From assembly GCA_963824805.1 (NCBI GenBank), contig CAWGQZ010000053.1:18700-82699 (forward strand): 64,000 bases of DNA. Direction: 5' to 3'. This stretch comes from DATBAT01 sp963824805. GTDB lineage: Bacteria; Acidobacteriota; Terriglobia; Terriglobales; Acidobacteriaceae. Positions 1 to 8,627 of this stretch are shown here, piece by piece (position 1 is the stretch's first letter; every line of letters begins with the position of its first letter). The position numbers were made by a program, and so were the translations under genes. Under the pieces are notes generated by a model. That model ran no database searches, was not told the DNA's origin, and was given only the letters and a program-made list of their open reading frames with translations.

Positions 1-84
1 TAGGATGGCCGCACTTTCTTCGCTAAATTTGTAGCAGGCACAGCCGCCGTTTTACTTCCCCGCGTCGAGACTTACCGAGACATC

Positions 85-1245
85 ATGGCAGCTCCTGGCA
101 ATGCTCCAATTTCGCTGACGCTCGATACCGAATTCGGGGCGGGCACGCTCACCACTGACGCTCTGCTTACGGCGATGCTGAACAGGCGTCCTGACATCAG
201 CGAAATCATTTTTTCGCCAGGCCGTTCTCCACAGGTTGAGATTCACGGCCAGCTCATTCCCGTGCAGGGCGCCCGTCTGCAGTCTCTTACTGCGGATGAA
301 ACTCGACGTATCGCCTCGGACCTGATCGGCAGCAACAAGCAAGCCGTCAATATGCTGCGCGAACAGGGCTTCTGCGATGTATCTTACGGAATCGCCGGCG
401 TGGCCCGCTTCCGCGCAAATATTTTTATTCAACGTGGCAGTTGTGCTGTCGTCATGCGCGTAATTCCCAGCAACATCCCGGATATGAAGTCACTTGGACT
501 TCCCACCCACCTGGCCGCGATCGGAAGCTTACGCGAGGGGATTGTACTGGTCACCGGACCTCGAGCCTCCGGAAAGTCTTCCACCTTGGCAGCCCTGCTT
601 GACCAAATCAACACGCAGCAGAACTGCCACATCATCACCATCGAAGATCCAATTGAGTTTCTGCACAACCACAAGCGGGCCACGATTCACCAGCGGGAGT
701 TGCATAGCGACACTCCAAGTTTCATCCTCGCGTTGCGGGCAGCCTTACGGCAGGCTCCGCGCGTCATTCTGCTCAGTGAAATTCGTGATCAGGAAATACT
801 CGAACTTATGCTCGAAGCCGCGGAGAGCGGCCACCTAGTCCTTTCCAGTCTAAGCACTGTCGATGCGGTTAAGACCATCGAACGCTTCGTGAGCATGTTT
901 GAAACGGATGACCACGTTTCGGTTCGAGCGCGCCTCGCCAAAACCCTCCGCTATGTGGTCTCGCAACGCCTGATCCCGCGCAAGGACGGCAACGGCCGGG
1001 TCGTCGCGGTAGAAGTCCTGAATGTTGATCCTCAAATTCGCTCCTGCATGGAACAGGAGAATCACCCCAGCGCCAGCCTGTCCCGCGAAATGAAACGGAG
1101 TTCGGGCAACGGAACCCAGCACTTCGACGCCGCCATAAAGCAACTGGTTCGGGCTGGCGTGGTGGATGTTGAAACTGCCATCAATCATGCCAGCGAGCCC
1201 TTCGAATTGCGGCAATCGCTGGCTGAAGCCTTTCCCCAAATTTAA
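85..1245 (+). CDS. PilT-like type IV pilus retraction ATPase family protein (degenerate motifs)
   Basis: 386 aa, with the layout of the PilT/PilU secretion ATPases: an N-terminal PAS-like part (about 20-120) and a RecA-like ATPase core (about 130-340). Walker A at residues 158-165 reads GPRASGKS instead of the usual GPTGSGKS. The Asp box ITIEDPIEFLH (184-194) is well kept and the Walker B region is VILLSEIRDQE (227-237). The His box, normally HLVxGTLHT, is HLVLSSLST (250-258), so the conserved His is Ser. PilT hexamers pull pili back into the cell, but no other pil gene lies nearby. ATG at 85 is the only good start; an in-frame stop sits at bases 1-3. The family call is firm; retraction activity is doubtful because of the changed motifs. 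Confidence 0.85.
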   Translation: MAAPGNAPISLTLDTEFGAGTLTTDALLTAMLNRRPDISEIIFSPGRSPQVEIHGQLIPVQGARLQSLTADETRRIASDLIGSNKQAVNMLREQGFCDVSYGIAGVARFRANIFIQRGSCAVVMRVIPSNIPDMKSLGLPTHLAAIGSLREGIVLVTGPRASGKSSTLAALLDQINTQQNCHIITIEDPIEFLHNHKRATIHQRELHSDTPSFILALRAALRQAPRVILLSEIRDQEILELMLEAAESGHLVLSSLSTVDAVKTIERFVSMFETDDHVSVRARLAKTLRYVVSQRLIPRKDGNGRVVAVEVLNVDPQIRSCMEQENHPSASLSREMKRSSGNGTQHFDAAIKQLVRAGVVDVETAINHASEPFELRQSLAEAFPQI

Positions 1246-1353
1246 GTTACCTCTGGTTACCTTCAGGGGAGAACTTGCGAGTCATGGCAACTGGCGCTCG
1301 TTCCAGTCGACTCCTGTTGATACCTCCCGATGCCGCACACAGAGCCAACTTCG

Positions 1354-2217
1354 ATGAAACTCCGACAAACCGTTTTTGCCCTGGCTTTCGGAGTCTTGCT
1401 TGCCATTTCCTTAATAGGATGTGGCGGGGCTGCGGGGATGTCGTCCGGTAGTCCGGGAAATGATGGCGGGACCGGCGGCTCTCCTGCACCGGGAACGGGT
1501 GGAGGCAATTCGTCTACCTGGGCTCCAGCGCTGAAGTCCTCCTGGCAGTGGCCGCTTTCGACCTTGCCCGGGGTTGGCGGTCTGCTGAACGTACAGATGT
1601 ATGACGTGGATGGGTTTAACGCGGATGCGAATTTGGTTTCCGCGATGCACTCCGCTAACATTCATGCTGTGTGCTATGTGAGCTTTGGCACCTTTGAAGA
1701 TTGGCGGCCCGACGCGAGTTCCTTCTCGTCCTCGGCGAAAGGTCTCGGGGTAGTCGGCTGGCCGGGAGAGAACTGGCTTGACGTCCGCCAAATCAGTACT
1801 CTCAGCCCAGTAATGAAAGCCCGCCTCCAGATGTGCAAAGACAAGGGCTTTGACGCAGTCGAACCAGACAACGTAGATGGCTACACCAACGTCACCGGAT
1901 TCCCGCTGACTGCTTCCGACCAGCTTGCTTACAATCGATGGATCGCGACTACTGCACATTCGATGGGAATGTCAGTCGCATTGAAAAACGATTTGGATCA
2001 GGTAACCGATCTAGTTTCAGACTTCGCGCTGGATGAACAGTGCTTCGAGTTTGGCGAGTGCGACAAGCTCACTCCTTTTATAGGTGCCAATAAAGCCGTA
2101 TTCGAGGTGGAGTACACACTATCCACATCCGCGTTCTGCTCTCAGGCAAACGCCATGAACTTCAATTCGCTGAAGAAAGATTTGGACCTCACTGCGACCG
2201 TGACCGCCTGCCGCTAA
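1354..2217 (+). CDS. Lipoprotein with GH114-type (endo-alpha-1,4-polygalactosaminidase-like) domain
   Basis: A short N-terminal signal segment MKLRQTVFALAF is followed by a lipobox-like SLIGC, so the mature protein should be a lipidated, exported protein. A Gly/Ser/Pro-rich linker (about residues 24-50) leads into a TIM-barrel-like domain with features of the GH114 family: WQWPLS, the YDVDGF stretch, VCYVSFGTFEDWRPD, LDVRQ, and AVEPDNVDGY. GH114 enzymes cut alpha-1,4-galactosaminogalactan-type polymers. The start at 1354 is preferred over 1330 because it puts the signal peptide at the N-terminus. The Asp of YDVDGF and the Glu of AVEPDN are the likely catalytic acids by family analogy. Substrate is inferred only from the family. 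Confidence 0.82.
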   Translation: MKLRQTVFALAFGVLLAISLIGCGGAAGMSSGSPGNDGGTGGSPAPGTGGGNSSTWAPALKSSWQWPLSTLPGVGGLLNVQMYDVDGFNADANLVSAMHSANIHAVCYVSFGTFEDWRPDASSFSSSAKGLGVVGWPGENWLDVRQISTLSPVMKARLQMCKDKGFDAVEPDNVDGYTNVTGFPLTASDQLAYNRWIATTAHSMGMSVALKNDLDQVTDLVSDFALDEQCFEFGECDKLTPFIGANKAVFEVEYTLSTSAFCSQANAMNFNSLKKDLDLTATVTACR

Positions 2218-2311
2218 AGCCTGCGGTTAATGTGTAAAGACGTAGCACAGCTACTCTCTACCCAAAACCATAAGCTGCCATACTTGCCGCCCTTGGAGTA
2301 AATTCAAAGGA

Positions 2312-3568
2312 ATGGCAGCCAATTCCACCGGACCGATATCCTTTGAAGAAGCCCGCCATATTGTGGAAGAGGACGCCTCTCATCTGGGAGCAAACGATAC
2401 AGAGGAAGTCGATCTGCTCGACTCCCCAGGACGGGTTATAGCGGAATCCATTGCCGCTGATCGTCCCTTTCCGCCCTTCCTTCGGGCTGCACGAGATGGC
2501 TATGCTGTCCGCGCCGCAGATTTAGCCCATGTTCCGGCCAAGCTTCGAGTGATTGGAGAAATAAAAGCGGGAGCAGACTCTGACCTTCAGGTAGGCCCTG
2601 GGCAAGCCGTCTCTATCATGACCGGAGCAGCCGCGCCTCCCGGCGCTGATGCGGTTGTGATGGTGGAATACACGACTCTTCGTGGACAGGAAGTCGAGGT
2701 TCATCAGACCATCGAGCCAGGAGTAAACATCGTACCAATAGGATCGGAAGCCGCGCTTGGCGAACAACTGTTAGACCCCGGCATGCGCATCGATCCCGCC
2801 GCCATTGCGGTTGCGGCTTCAACCGGCAAGTCAAGGCTCAGAGTATTCAAGAAGCCCCGTGTTGGCATTCTCGCCACCGGGGACGAGATCGTTTTCATTG
2901 CCGCTCGGCCCCGCAGGTATCAGATTCGCAACTCCAACTCCTACTCGTTGGCCGCACAAATTTCCGCTGCGGGAGGCCAACCTGAGCTGCTGCCGGTTGC
3001 GCCGGACGAAACCATCCGTCTCCGGGAACTAATTTTGCAGGGATTGCAATCCGACCTGCTTCTCCTCTCGGGCGGCGTCTCCATGGGAAAGTACGACCTG
3101 GTCGAGCAAGTATTGTCAGAACTGGGTGCGCAATTTCTATTCACCAGCGTTGCTATTCAGCCCGGAAAGCCAACCGTCTTTGGCAACATAAAATGTGGTG
3201 CGGACACCGCTGTCCAGAGCGGGCACGAGCACAAATACTTTTTCGGCCTACCGGGAAATCCAGTCTCAACCATGGTGACCTTCGACCTTTTCGCCAAACC
3301 GATCATCGAGGCGCTCGCTGGCATGCAACCGCGAAAGTTGGTCTTCCTGCGGGCTCAACTGAAAACCGAAATCAAGGTCAAGCCTGGATTAAGGCGGTTC
3401 CTCCCCGCCGTCCTCTCCGGCGAATTCGACACTCCCGAAGTTGAGTTGGCCCGCTGGCAGGGCTCAGGCGACATCGCCGCGACAGCCCGAGCCAACTGCT
3501 ACGCAGTAATCACTCCAGACCGTGACATGATCCAGGCCGGGGAATGGGTTCCAGTCTTAATGCGCTAG
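2312..3568 (+). CDS. moeA: Molybdopterin molybdotransferase MoeA
   Basis: 418 aa, the usual MoeA length. MoeA inserts molybdate into adenylylated molybdopterin, the last step of molybdenum cofactor synthesis. Visible signatures: DGYAV at 62-66 (the catalytic-site Asp is kept, but the preceding residue is Arg, where most members have Met), TGDE at 189-192, GGVSMGKYD at 254-262 and LPGNPVS at 313-319. The C-terminal part (about 345-418) fits the MoeA domain IV barrel. The gene is the first of a molybdenum cofactor group with moaC and mogA downstream on the same strand; 136 bp separate it from moaC. Confidence 0.95.
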   Translation: MAANSTGPISFEEARHIVEEDASHLGANDTEEVDLLDSPGRVIAESIAADRPFPPFLRAARDGYAVRAADLAHVPAKLRVIGEIKAGADSDLQVGPGQAVSIMTGAAAPPGADAVVMVEYTTLRGQEVEVHQTIEPGVNIVPIGSEAALGEQLLDPGMRIDPAAIAVAASTGKSRLRVFKKPRVGILATGDEIVFIAARPRRYQIRNSNSYSLAAQISAAGGQPELLPVAPDETIRLRELILQGLQSDLLLLSGGVSMGKYDLVEQVLSELGAQFLFTSVAIQPGKPTVFGNIKCGADTAVQSGHEHKYFFGLPGNPVSTMVTFDLFAKPIIEALAGMQPRKLVFLRAQLKTEIKVKPGLRRFLPAVLSGEFDTPEVELARWQGSGDIAATARANCYAVITPDRDMIQAGEWVPVLMR

Positions 3569-3704
3569 GAATACGCCGAGAAACGATCCTATAAGGGCGG
3601 CGACCCCATTCCCCAATGTCCTCCAGGTAACCGGCGAAAAGCAAATATCGTCGACATGCTGCTCGGATCCTGCTTCCCGCGATGTAAGATTACATTTCCG
3701 AGAC

Positions 3705-4181
3705 ATGCCAAAACTCTCCCACTACGACCGCGCGGGGCGCGCCACGATGGTGGACGTCTCGACAAAGTCTGTATCGAAGCGAGAAGCCGAGGCCAGCGCC
3801 TTTATCGAACTTACGCCCGAGGTATTGCGGGCGCTACCCGCGAATCCTAAAGGCGATCCTCTGGAAGTCGCTCGGCTGGCAGGAATTATGGCCGCCAAGA
3901 AAACTTCCGACCTGATCCCAATGTGCCACCCGCTGCCACTTTCCCACGTTGATGTCAGCATTCGGCTGTGCGAAAATGGCGTCGCTATTAGCTCGAGAGT
4001 TACTACGACTGCGGTAACTGGCGTGGAAATGGAAGCGCTGGTCGCCGTCAGTGTGGCTGCACTGACGGTTTACGATATGTGCAAGGCACTCGACAAGGGC
4101 ATTCGCATTCGCGAGATTAAGCTTGAGCGCAAGTCCGGTGGCAAGAGCGGCGACTATGTGCGCCGCCGGAAAAAGATTTAG
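3705..4181 (+). CDS. moaC: Cyclic pyranopterin monophosphate synthase MoaC
   Basis: 158 aa, normal for MoaC. It converts the cyclic GTP product of MoaA into cyclic pyranopterin monophosphate. The substrate-pocket segment KKTSDLIPMCHPLPLSHVDV is intact, as are GVEMEALVAV and the active-site Asp and Lys in VYDMCKALDKG. The C-terminal end carries a basic RRRKK tail. moaA is not in the window. It sits 5 bp upstream of the response regulator gene, so the two are very likely co-transcribed. Confidence 0.96.
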   Translation: MPKLSHYDRAGRATMVDVSTKSVSKREAEASAFIELTPEVLRALPANPKGDPLEVARLAGIMAAKKTSDLIPMCHPLPLSHVDVSIRLCENGVAISSRVTTTAVTGVEMEALVAVSVAALTVYDMCKALDKGIRIREIKLERKSGGKSGDYVRRRKKI

Positions 4182-4186
4182 ATCCG

Positions 4187-4957
4187 ATGGCGAATCGCGT
4201 CAAAGTATTGTTGGTCGACGACAACCCCATGGTCATGGGGCTGCTGCGAGGGGCGCTTACATCGCTCGCTACCGTCACTACCGCCACTGACGCCACTGAT
4301 GCCCTGTTGAAAGCCATCGACGACCCACCCGACCTGTTGATAAGCGATTACCGCATGCCGGGTATGGATGGGCGCCAGTTAGTTGAAAAGCTGCGTGGGC
4401 GCCCCACCACCGCGGGGATCTCAGCCGTGCTTCTGGCCGCCAAGAGCGACATTTCCGATAAGCTCGCCCAGCAGGACCAGATCGTGGACGATTATGTCGA
4501 GAAGCCTTTTTTCCTGAAGGAAGCCACTCGCCGTATTAAGCGCGTGATAGACAAAATTGCCCTGGAGAAAATGGCCAAGACGGCAGCCTCGGATGGCGTA
4601 CTGCGTGGAAATCTCTCGCAGATGAACGTCATCGACCTCATGCAGTCACTGGAGATGGGCCGCAAGAGCTGCCAACTGGTCTTGACGAATGGCAGCGACC
4701 GTTGCGAAGTTTACTTCGTCGAGGGCCAGGTCACTCATGCCGTATACGGCGAATTGAAAGGCGATGCCGCAGTTTTCAAAGTGCTGCGCTGGACTGGTGG
4801 CAACTTCCAGTTGAATTTTGAAGGCAAGACCAAGCTGCAAACTACGACGTTGAACACGCAGGGCCTCCTCATGGAAGGATTGCGCCTGCTGGACGAGGCG
4901 AATCGCGAAGAAGGTGGCGGCACTGAGGAAGAAGAAGATGTCTTCCTCGACACCTGA
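4187..4957 (+). CDS. Response regulator: REC domain plus DUF4388 (PATAN-like) domain
   Basis: 256 aa. An N-terminal REC domain (about 5-125) has the acidic pair in LLVDDNP, the phospho-acceptor Asp in LLISDYRMPGMDG and the conserved Lys in VEKPF. The switch Thr/Ser position appears to be Ala (VLLAAKSD), so signalling may be atypical. The second half (about 140-235), starting at GVLRGNLSQMNVIDLMQSLE, matches the DUF4388/PATAN family seen in bacterial signalling proteins and thought to bind partners rather than DNA. The tail is very acidic (GGGTEEEEDVFLDT). It is 5 bp after moaC, and mogA starts inside its last codons, so it is embedded in the molybdenum cofactor operon. No cognate kinase is nearby. 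Confidence 0.9.
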   Translation: MANRVKVLLVDDNPMVMGLLRGALTSLATVTTATDATDALLKAIDDPPDLLISDYRMPGMDGRQLVEKLRGRPTTAGISAVLLAAKSDISDKLAQQDQIVDDYVEKPFFLKEATRRIKRVIDKIALEKMAKTAASDGVLRGNLSQMNVIDLMQSLEMGRKSCQLVLTNGSDRCEVYFVEGQVTHAVYGELKGDAAVFKVLRWTGGNFQLNFEGKTKLQTTTLNTQGLLMEGLRLLDEANREEGGGTEEEEDVFLDT

Positions 4958-5438
4958 AACGCTCACCGCTGCCGTCCTTACCGTGAGCGACTCCAGCGCT
5001 CGCGGAGAACGCGCCGACCTCTCCGGTCCAGCAGTCGTCGAATGCCTCACGCAACACGGCTTTTCCGTGGTTGCAACCGAGATTATTCCGGACGAACAGC
5101 CCCAGATTCAAAATGCCATCGCTCTGCTGACTGCGGAGGTGCGGCTTATCGTAACGACGGGTGGAACCGGAGTCGCGCCGCGGGATGTAACTCCGGAAGC
5201 TACTCTTGCGGTCTGTGAGCGCTTGCTCGAAGGTGTCGCGGAGCGAATGCGGGCGGAAGGGGCGAAGAAGACCCCGTTCGCAGCCTTGAGCCGCGGGGTT
5301 TGCGGCACGCGGGGGAAGTCGCTCATCCTCAATTTGCCAGGAAGCCCCAAAGGCGCGGTTGAGTCGCTGGAAGCAGTGGTCGAGCTGTTGCCGCACGCAC
5401 TTCGGTTGCTGGCGGGGAAAACCGGCCACAAACAATAA
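4938..5438 (+). CDS. mogA: Molybdopterin adenylyltransferase MogA/MoaB family
   Basis: About 166 aa from the ATG at 4938; an in-frame ATG at 4914 is possible, but the later start matches the family N-terminus (TAAVLTVSDSSARGERAD) and has a purine-rich GAGGAAGAAGAAG stretch just before it. MogA-type enzymes adenylylate molybdopterin before MoeA adds molybdate. The MPT-binding motif TTGGTGVAPRDVTPEA, the acidic segment following it and the NLPGSPKGAVES motif are all present. The first 20 bases overlap the end of the response regulator gene, which suggests translational coupling. MoaB and MogA cannot be told apart with certainty by eye. Confidence 0.93.
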   Translation: MSSSTPETLTAAVLTVSDSSARGERADLSGPAVVECLTQHGFSVVATEIIPDEQPQIQNAIALLTAEVRLIVTTGGTGVAPRDVTPEATLAVCERLLEGVAERMRAEGAKKTPFAALSRGVCGTRGKSLILNLPGSPKGAVESLEAVVELLPHALRLLAGKTGHKQ

Positions 5439-5454
5439 TTCGCGGGCATTCGAT

Positions 5455-5770
5455 CTAGCGAAGGTGGAAAGTCACAATCACCGTGTATATCGTATGGGAC
5501 AGGTTCGGCATCGCCGGTTTGAACCTCCAAGTCTTCAGGATTTGTTGGCTCACGCTGTCCATCTCATGGCCGGCGCTTTCCAAGAAGCTGCACGTTGCTG
5601 ACTGACCCGTCCGTTTCTACGGTTAGAGAAACCGTTACCGTTCCACCCAGCCTGTTCTCCGCCGCCGAGCGCGGATAGTCGGGATCCGGGGTCTTTAAAG
5701 CGGTAGGGTGAACCACATTTTCGCAGGTCCGCCGACGCCCACTACAGCGCATATTTTTGGTACTGCTCAA
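5455..5770 (-). pseudogene. TonB C-terminal domain remnant, frameshifted
   Basis: On the minus strand a reading frame gives TPDPDYPRSAAENRLGGTV, the classic start of a TonB C-terminal (energy transducer) domain, and runs to a stop near 5564. If one base of the CC pair at 5580-5581 (GG on the coding strand) is skipped, the frame continues as LESAGHEMDSVSQQILKTWR, then FKPAM and IYTVIVTFHLR, ending at a stop at 5455-5457. Together this is a full TonB C-terminal domain of about 90 residues with no membrane anchor or proline-rich linker. The 5' end runs into the 3' end of the dNTPase gene. It is either a truncated remnant or a remnant plus a sequence error. Confidence 0.75.
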
Positions 5771-6854
5771 GAATAAAATTATCCGTCATGCCCGCAATAT
5801 AGTCACACACCACCCTTGCCAGCGGCTCCTGCGTGGCTTTCTCGCGGTAGCTCGGGGGTAGATTCTCCGGCTTCACCATCCAAAAATTGAACATTTCGGT
5901 AATCACCCGCTCCGCGTCTTCTTTGTCGGGATCGAGTGCTTTGCTCAAATACAATTCGCGATGCAGAAAGTCTTTGATCTGTCTGCGCTCTCTATCTACG
6001 GCCGGGCTGAAAGTGACCAGGCGCCGCGGGCACTTTCGGACGCCCTCCAGACTTCGAACCCCTGTGGCGGAAACTTGCGCCTTTGTATTCCCGATCAGAT
6101 CCCCGACCAAGTGGTCCAGCAAGCTCTTCAATGCTTCGTTAAATTGCAGCTTCTCGGCCACGTCCGGCCAGGAACGTTCTGCTTCCGCAAATAGTCCCGC
6201 GAATACCGGAATTCCGCCGCCCATCTCTTCCCGTGTAAGTAGATGCGCTTCGTAGCCGTCGTCGAGGTCGGCGGTGTCATATGCAATCTCATCTGCCAGA
6301 TCGATCAATTGAGCTTCCAGCGGTGGACGCAGGGCGAGCAGATATTCCGAAAGTTCTGGATATTGGTCGGCGCCGTAGTCACGGGAGTGCTTGACGATTC
6401 CCTCGCGAACTTCAAAGGTCAGATTCAGCCCGCGAAATGCCGCATAGCGCATCTCGAAATCTTCGACAATTCGAAGAGCGTGCAGATTGTGGTCAAAGAA
6501 GCTGTTGTGTGCGCGCATGGCTGCGTCGAGGGCCCGCTCGCCGGCGTGGCCAAAGGGCGGATGGCCGACATCATGCACTAGGGCCAAGGCCTCCACCAGA
6601 TCGACGTTAAGGTCCAACTGACCGGCAATGGTCCGAGCAATCTGCGCCACTTCGAAGGTGTGAGTCAGCCGGTTACGAAAGTGATCGGAATATCGGCGGG
6701 TAAAAACTTGCGTCTTTGCTTCCAGCCGCCGGAAGGCACGGGAATGAATTACACGGTCGCGGTCGCGCTGAAATTCGTTGCGGTAGGAATGCTGCGGCTC
6801 AGGGTACCGGCGTCCGCGGGTGTCTTCCACCCGCACGGCGTAATCAGCCAGCAT
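5742..6854 (-). CDS. dgt: Deoxyguanosinetriphosphate triphosphohydrolase-like HD protein
   Basis: 370 aa HD-domain enzyme of the dGTPase family, which splits dNTPs into deoxynucleoside and triphosphate. The N-terminus has the family segment RDRDRVIHSRAFRRLEAKTQ, then FEVAQIARTI and the metal-binding HDVGHPPFGHAGE. The second HD-type histidine lies in FFDHNLHALRI and the later Asp in LADEIAYDTADLDDG. It ends with the typical YIAGMTDNFILEQYQ segment. The length fits the shorter, non-enterobacterial dGTPase class. It is transcribed alone, converging with mogA over the TonB remnant. Exact nucleotide preference cannot be read from sequence. Confidence 0.93.
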   Translation of the reverse strand: MLADYAVRVEDTRGRRYPEPQHSYRNEFQRDRDRVIHSRAFRRLEAKTQVFTRRYSDHFRNRLTHTFEVAQIARTIAGQLDLNVDLVEALALVHDVGHPPFGHAGERALDAAMRAHNSFFDHNLHALRIVEDFEMRYAAFRGLNLTFEVREGIVKHSRDYGADQYPELSEYLLALRPPLEAQLIDLADEIAYDTADLDDGYEAHLLTREEMGGGIPVFAGLFAEAERSWPDVAEKLQFNEALKSLLDHLVGDLIGNTKAQVSATGVRSLEGVRKCPRRLVTFSPAVDRERRQIKDFLHRELYLSKALDPDKEDAERVITEMFNFWMVKPENLPPSYREKATQEPLARVVCDYIAGMTDNFILEQYQKYAL

Positions 6855-6965
6855 GGGGCCAGTTTAGCATCTGCGTTAACCGGAGCCCGCCGAGTAGCCA
6901 AATAACCACGCCGAACGCAAGGTTCACAAAGGGAAACCATGGTTTTTCTGCGCGTCCTTCGTGGT

Positions 6966-7445
6966 TCACGCCTTTTGCCCGATCCGCAACCGCATTTCGT
7001 TTCCCGGTTGAAATCCCAACCGCTCATACAGCGGACGCCCCTCATGGCTGGCGTGAAGAAAGACATCGGCGAAGCCCTCGTTGCGGCACCACGCCAGAAT
7101 GGTCTCCATGATCTTGCGGGCGATTCCCCGGCGTCGGTATTCCGGATCGGTGTATACATTCAGGACGGTGACTCGCCGGCACAGAGGATCGCGAGGATGG
7201 CTCAGCCATTTAGTTACAAACACGCCACCTCCAGCAACCACCTTCCCATCGATCTCCGCCAGCCACCCGCGGAATGAACCGTCTTTTATCGCCTCCGGCA
7301 ATACCCCGGCGGATGCTTCTGCCATCTCTGCCCTGGACTCCGCATCCCCCACGCCCATGGCCTCGTACATCCCCAAACGATGGTGGAGGATTATCGGAAT
7401 ATCCTCCATCTGTGCCTGACGAACTAGAATCTCGTTCCCATTCAT
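6966..7445 (-). CDS. GNAT family N-acetyltransferase
   Basis: 159 aa, a single GNAT domain. The acetyl-CoA binding loop appears as RRRGIARKIMETIL after the beta-4 strand VTVLNVYTDPEY, and the C-terminal HASHEGRPLYERLGF is typical of motif B. GNAT proteins transfer an acetyl group from acetyl-CoA to an amine; the acceptor here is unknown. The gene stands alone, 111 bp upstream of the dNTPase start in the same direction. The spacer between them carries a CTTCGTGGTT-like degenerate repeat. Confidence 0.9.
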   Translation of the reverse strand: MNGNEILVRQAQMEDIPIILHHRLGMYEAMGVGDAESRAEMAEASAGVLPEAIKDGSFRGWLAEIDGKVVAGGGVFVTKWLSHPRDPLCRRVTVLNVYTDPEYRRRGIARKIMETILAWCRNEGFADVFLHASHEGRPLYERLGFQPGNEMRLRIGQKA

Positions 7446-7612
7446 GGCCGAAGTCTAGCATCAGGTATTTCCTGATCCCGAACCAAGCTGACTATGTCTC
7501 AAAAAGTCAATTTCCACAGTGCCGATTCAGGTTTGCGGAGTACAATGCAGTTTGGTTACCCGATTGCAACTCCAACCGAGATAACATTTCCCGAGGAAAG
7601 GATCTACGAACA

Positions 7613-8149
7613 ATGTGGAAACCCACAAACCAACCTGCAACCCCCTCTGCGCGGCCCAATGAACCGGAAAGGACTCCAGTTTCCACCCCACCTGTTACGT
7701 CCGCCAGTGAGCCCGTAGCAGCCGCTGCACGGCCTGTGGTTGCAAGCGCGACCGCCGATCAGGCAACGATTGGCAAGTCATTGGTTATTAAGGGTGAGGT
7801 CACTGGATCGGAGTCCCTCTACATTGACGGCCGGGTGGAAGGCTCCATCAATTTGGCCGGAAATCGGGTCACTGTGGGACGCAATGGTGTAGTTTCTGCC
7901 AACATCAATGCTCGTGAGATTGTGGTGCTGGGCAAGGTTCGTGGCAATCTGACCGCTAGTGACCGGGTCGATATTCGCAGCGACGGCTCGCTCACTGGGG
8001 ACGTGGTAGCAGCCAGAATCTCAATTGAAGACGGTGCCTTCTTCAAAGGTGGGATCGATATTCGCAAAGCGGGACAGAAGCCCAATGGCGAAGAGGCCAA
8101 AGCGGCCACACCCGCTTCCGCCGACACCGCTGCCGCGGCTCGGGCGTAG
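7613..8149 (+). CDS. Bactofilin (polymer-forming cytoskeletal protein)
   Basis: 178 aa from the ATG at 7613, preceded by a good GAGGAAAGGA ribosome-binding site. The N-terminal 50 residues are rich in Pro, Thr, Ala and Ser and probably unstructured. The central right-handed beta-helix (about 55-150) shows the DUF583 repeats: IGKSLVIKGEVTGSESLYID, GRVEGSINL, VTVGRNGVVSANI, VVLGKVRGNLTA and DIRSDGSLTGDVVAARISI. The tail is Ala/Thr-rich. Bactofilins self-assemble into filaments without nucleotide and shape cells or place envelope enzymes. No M23 peptidase partner gene is next to it. A strong intrinsic terminator follows directly. Confidence 0.94.
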   Translation: MWKPTNQPATPSARPNEPERTPVSTPPVTSASEPVAAAARPVVASATADQATIGKSLVIKGEVTGSESLYIDGRVEGSINLAGNRVTVGRNGVVSANINAREIVVLGKVRGNLTASDRVDIRSDGSLTGDVVAARISIEDGAFFKGGIDIRKAGQKPNGEEAKAATPASADTAAAARA

Positions 8150-8181
8150 CGATCGTTTTACTTTAGGCCTCCGGAAATAGA

Positions 8182-8220
8182 ATGGCGCTCTTCTGGTACA
8201 AGAAGCGCGCCATTTTTCTT
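8182..8220 (+). terminator. Rho-independent terminator of the bactofilin gene
   Basis: A 13-base arm beginning ATGGCGCTCTTCT pairs with AGAAGCGCGCCAT (one mismatch) around the loop GGTACA, and is followed by TTTTCTT. It lies 33 bp after the bactofilin stop codon. Confidence 0.88.
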
Positions 8221-8242
8221 GCTTCGGCCAGCGATTTGCCGC

Positions 8243-8627
8243 CTAGAAGATAAACTTCATTCCAAACTGCAGATCCTCGGATTGGGGGCCGAACTTACCT
8301 GTAGGAACCCATCGCCCGAAAGACAGTGGTTGTCGATGTCCAGCTTGGAGCAAGTTCCTCCCGGCCCCCCGAACTCGCTGTGATTGAACACGTTGAACAC
8401 CTCTGCCCGGAATTCGAAGCCGACATTTTCGGTGATGGCGAAATACTTGAACAGAGCCATATCGAGGTTGGTGCGGCTGGGGTTGGTAATGACGTTCCGT
8501 CGAAGAGCCCCAAAGGTCAGTCCGCGGGGCGCGGGGAAGGCAGCGGGGTTATACTCCGTAGGCCCGAAATCTCCGGAGGGGCCGCTGGAAAAACTGTATG
8601 GATCGCAAGATTGGTAAGTCCACTCAC
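8243..8627 (-). pseudogene. C-terminal remnant of a TonB-dependent outer membrane receptor
   Basis: The minus strand encodes the last ~125 residues typical of the large acidobacterial TonB-dependent (Oar-like) receptors: GLTFGALRRNVITNPSRTN, then LDMALFKYFAITENVGFEFR and AEVFNVFNHSEFGG, and FLQVSSAPNPRI. A base is missing near 8272 (expected G run shortened); restoring it gives ILQFGMKFIF and a stop at 8243-8245, the standard beta-strand end with a C-terminal Phe. Upstream, the frame is closed by a stop near 8632, where the TPR remnant on the other strand begins. No signal peptide, plug or barrel body is left, so this is a gene fragment. Confidence 0.8.
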
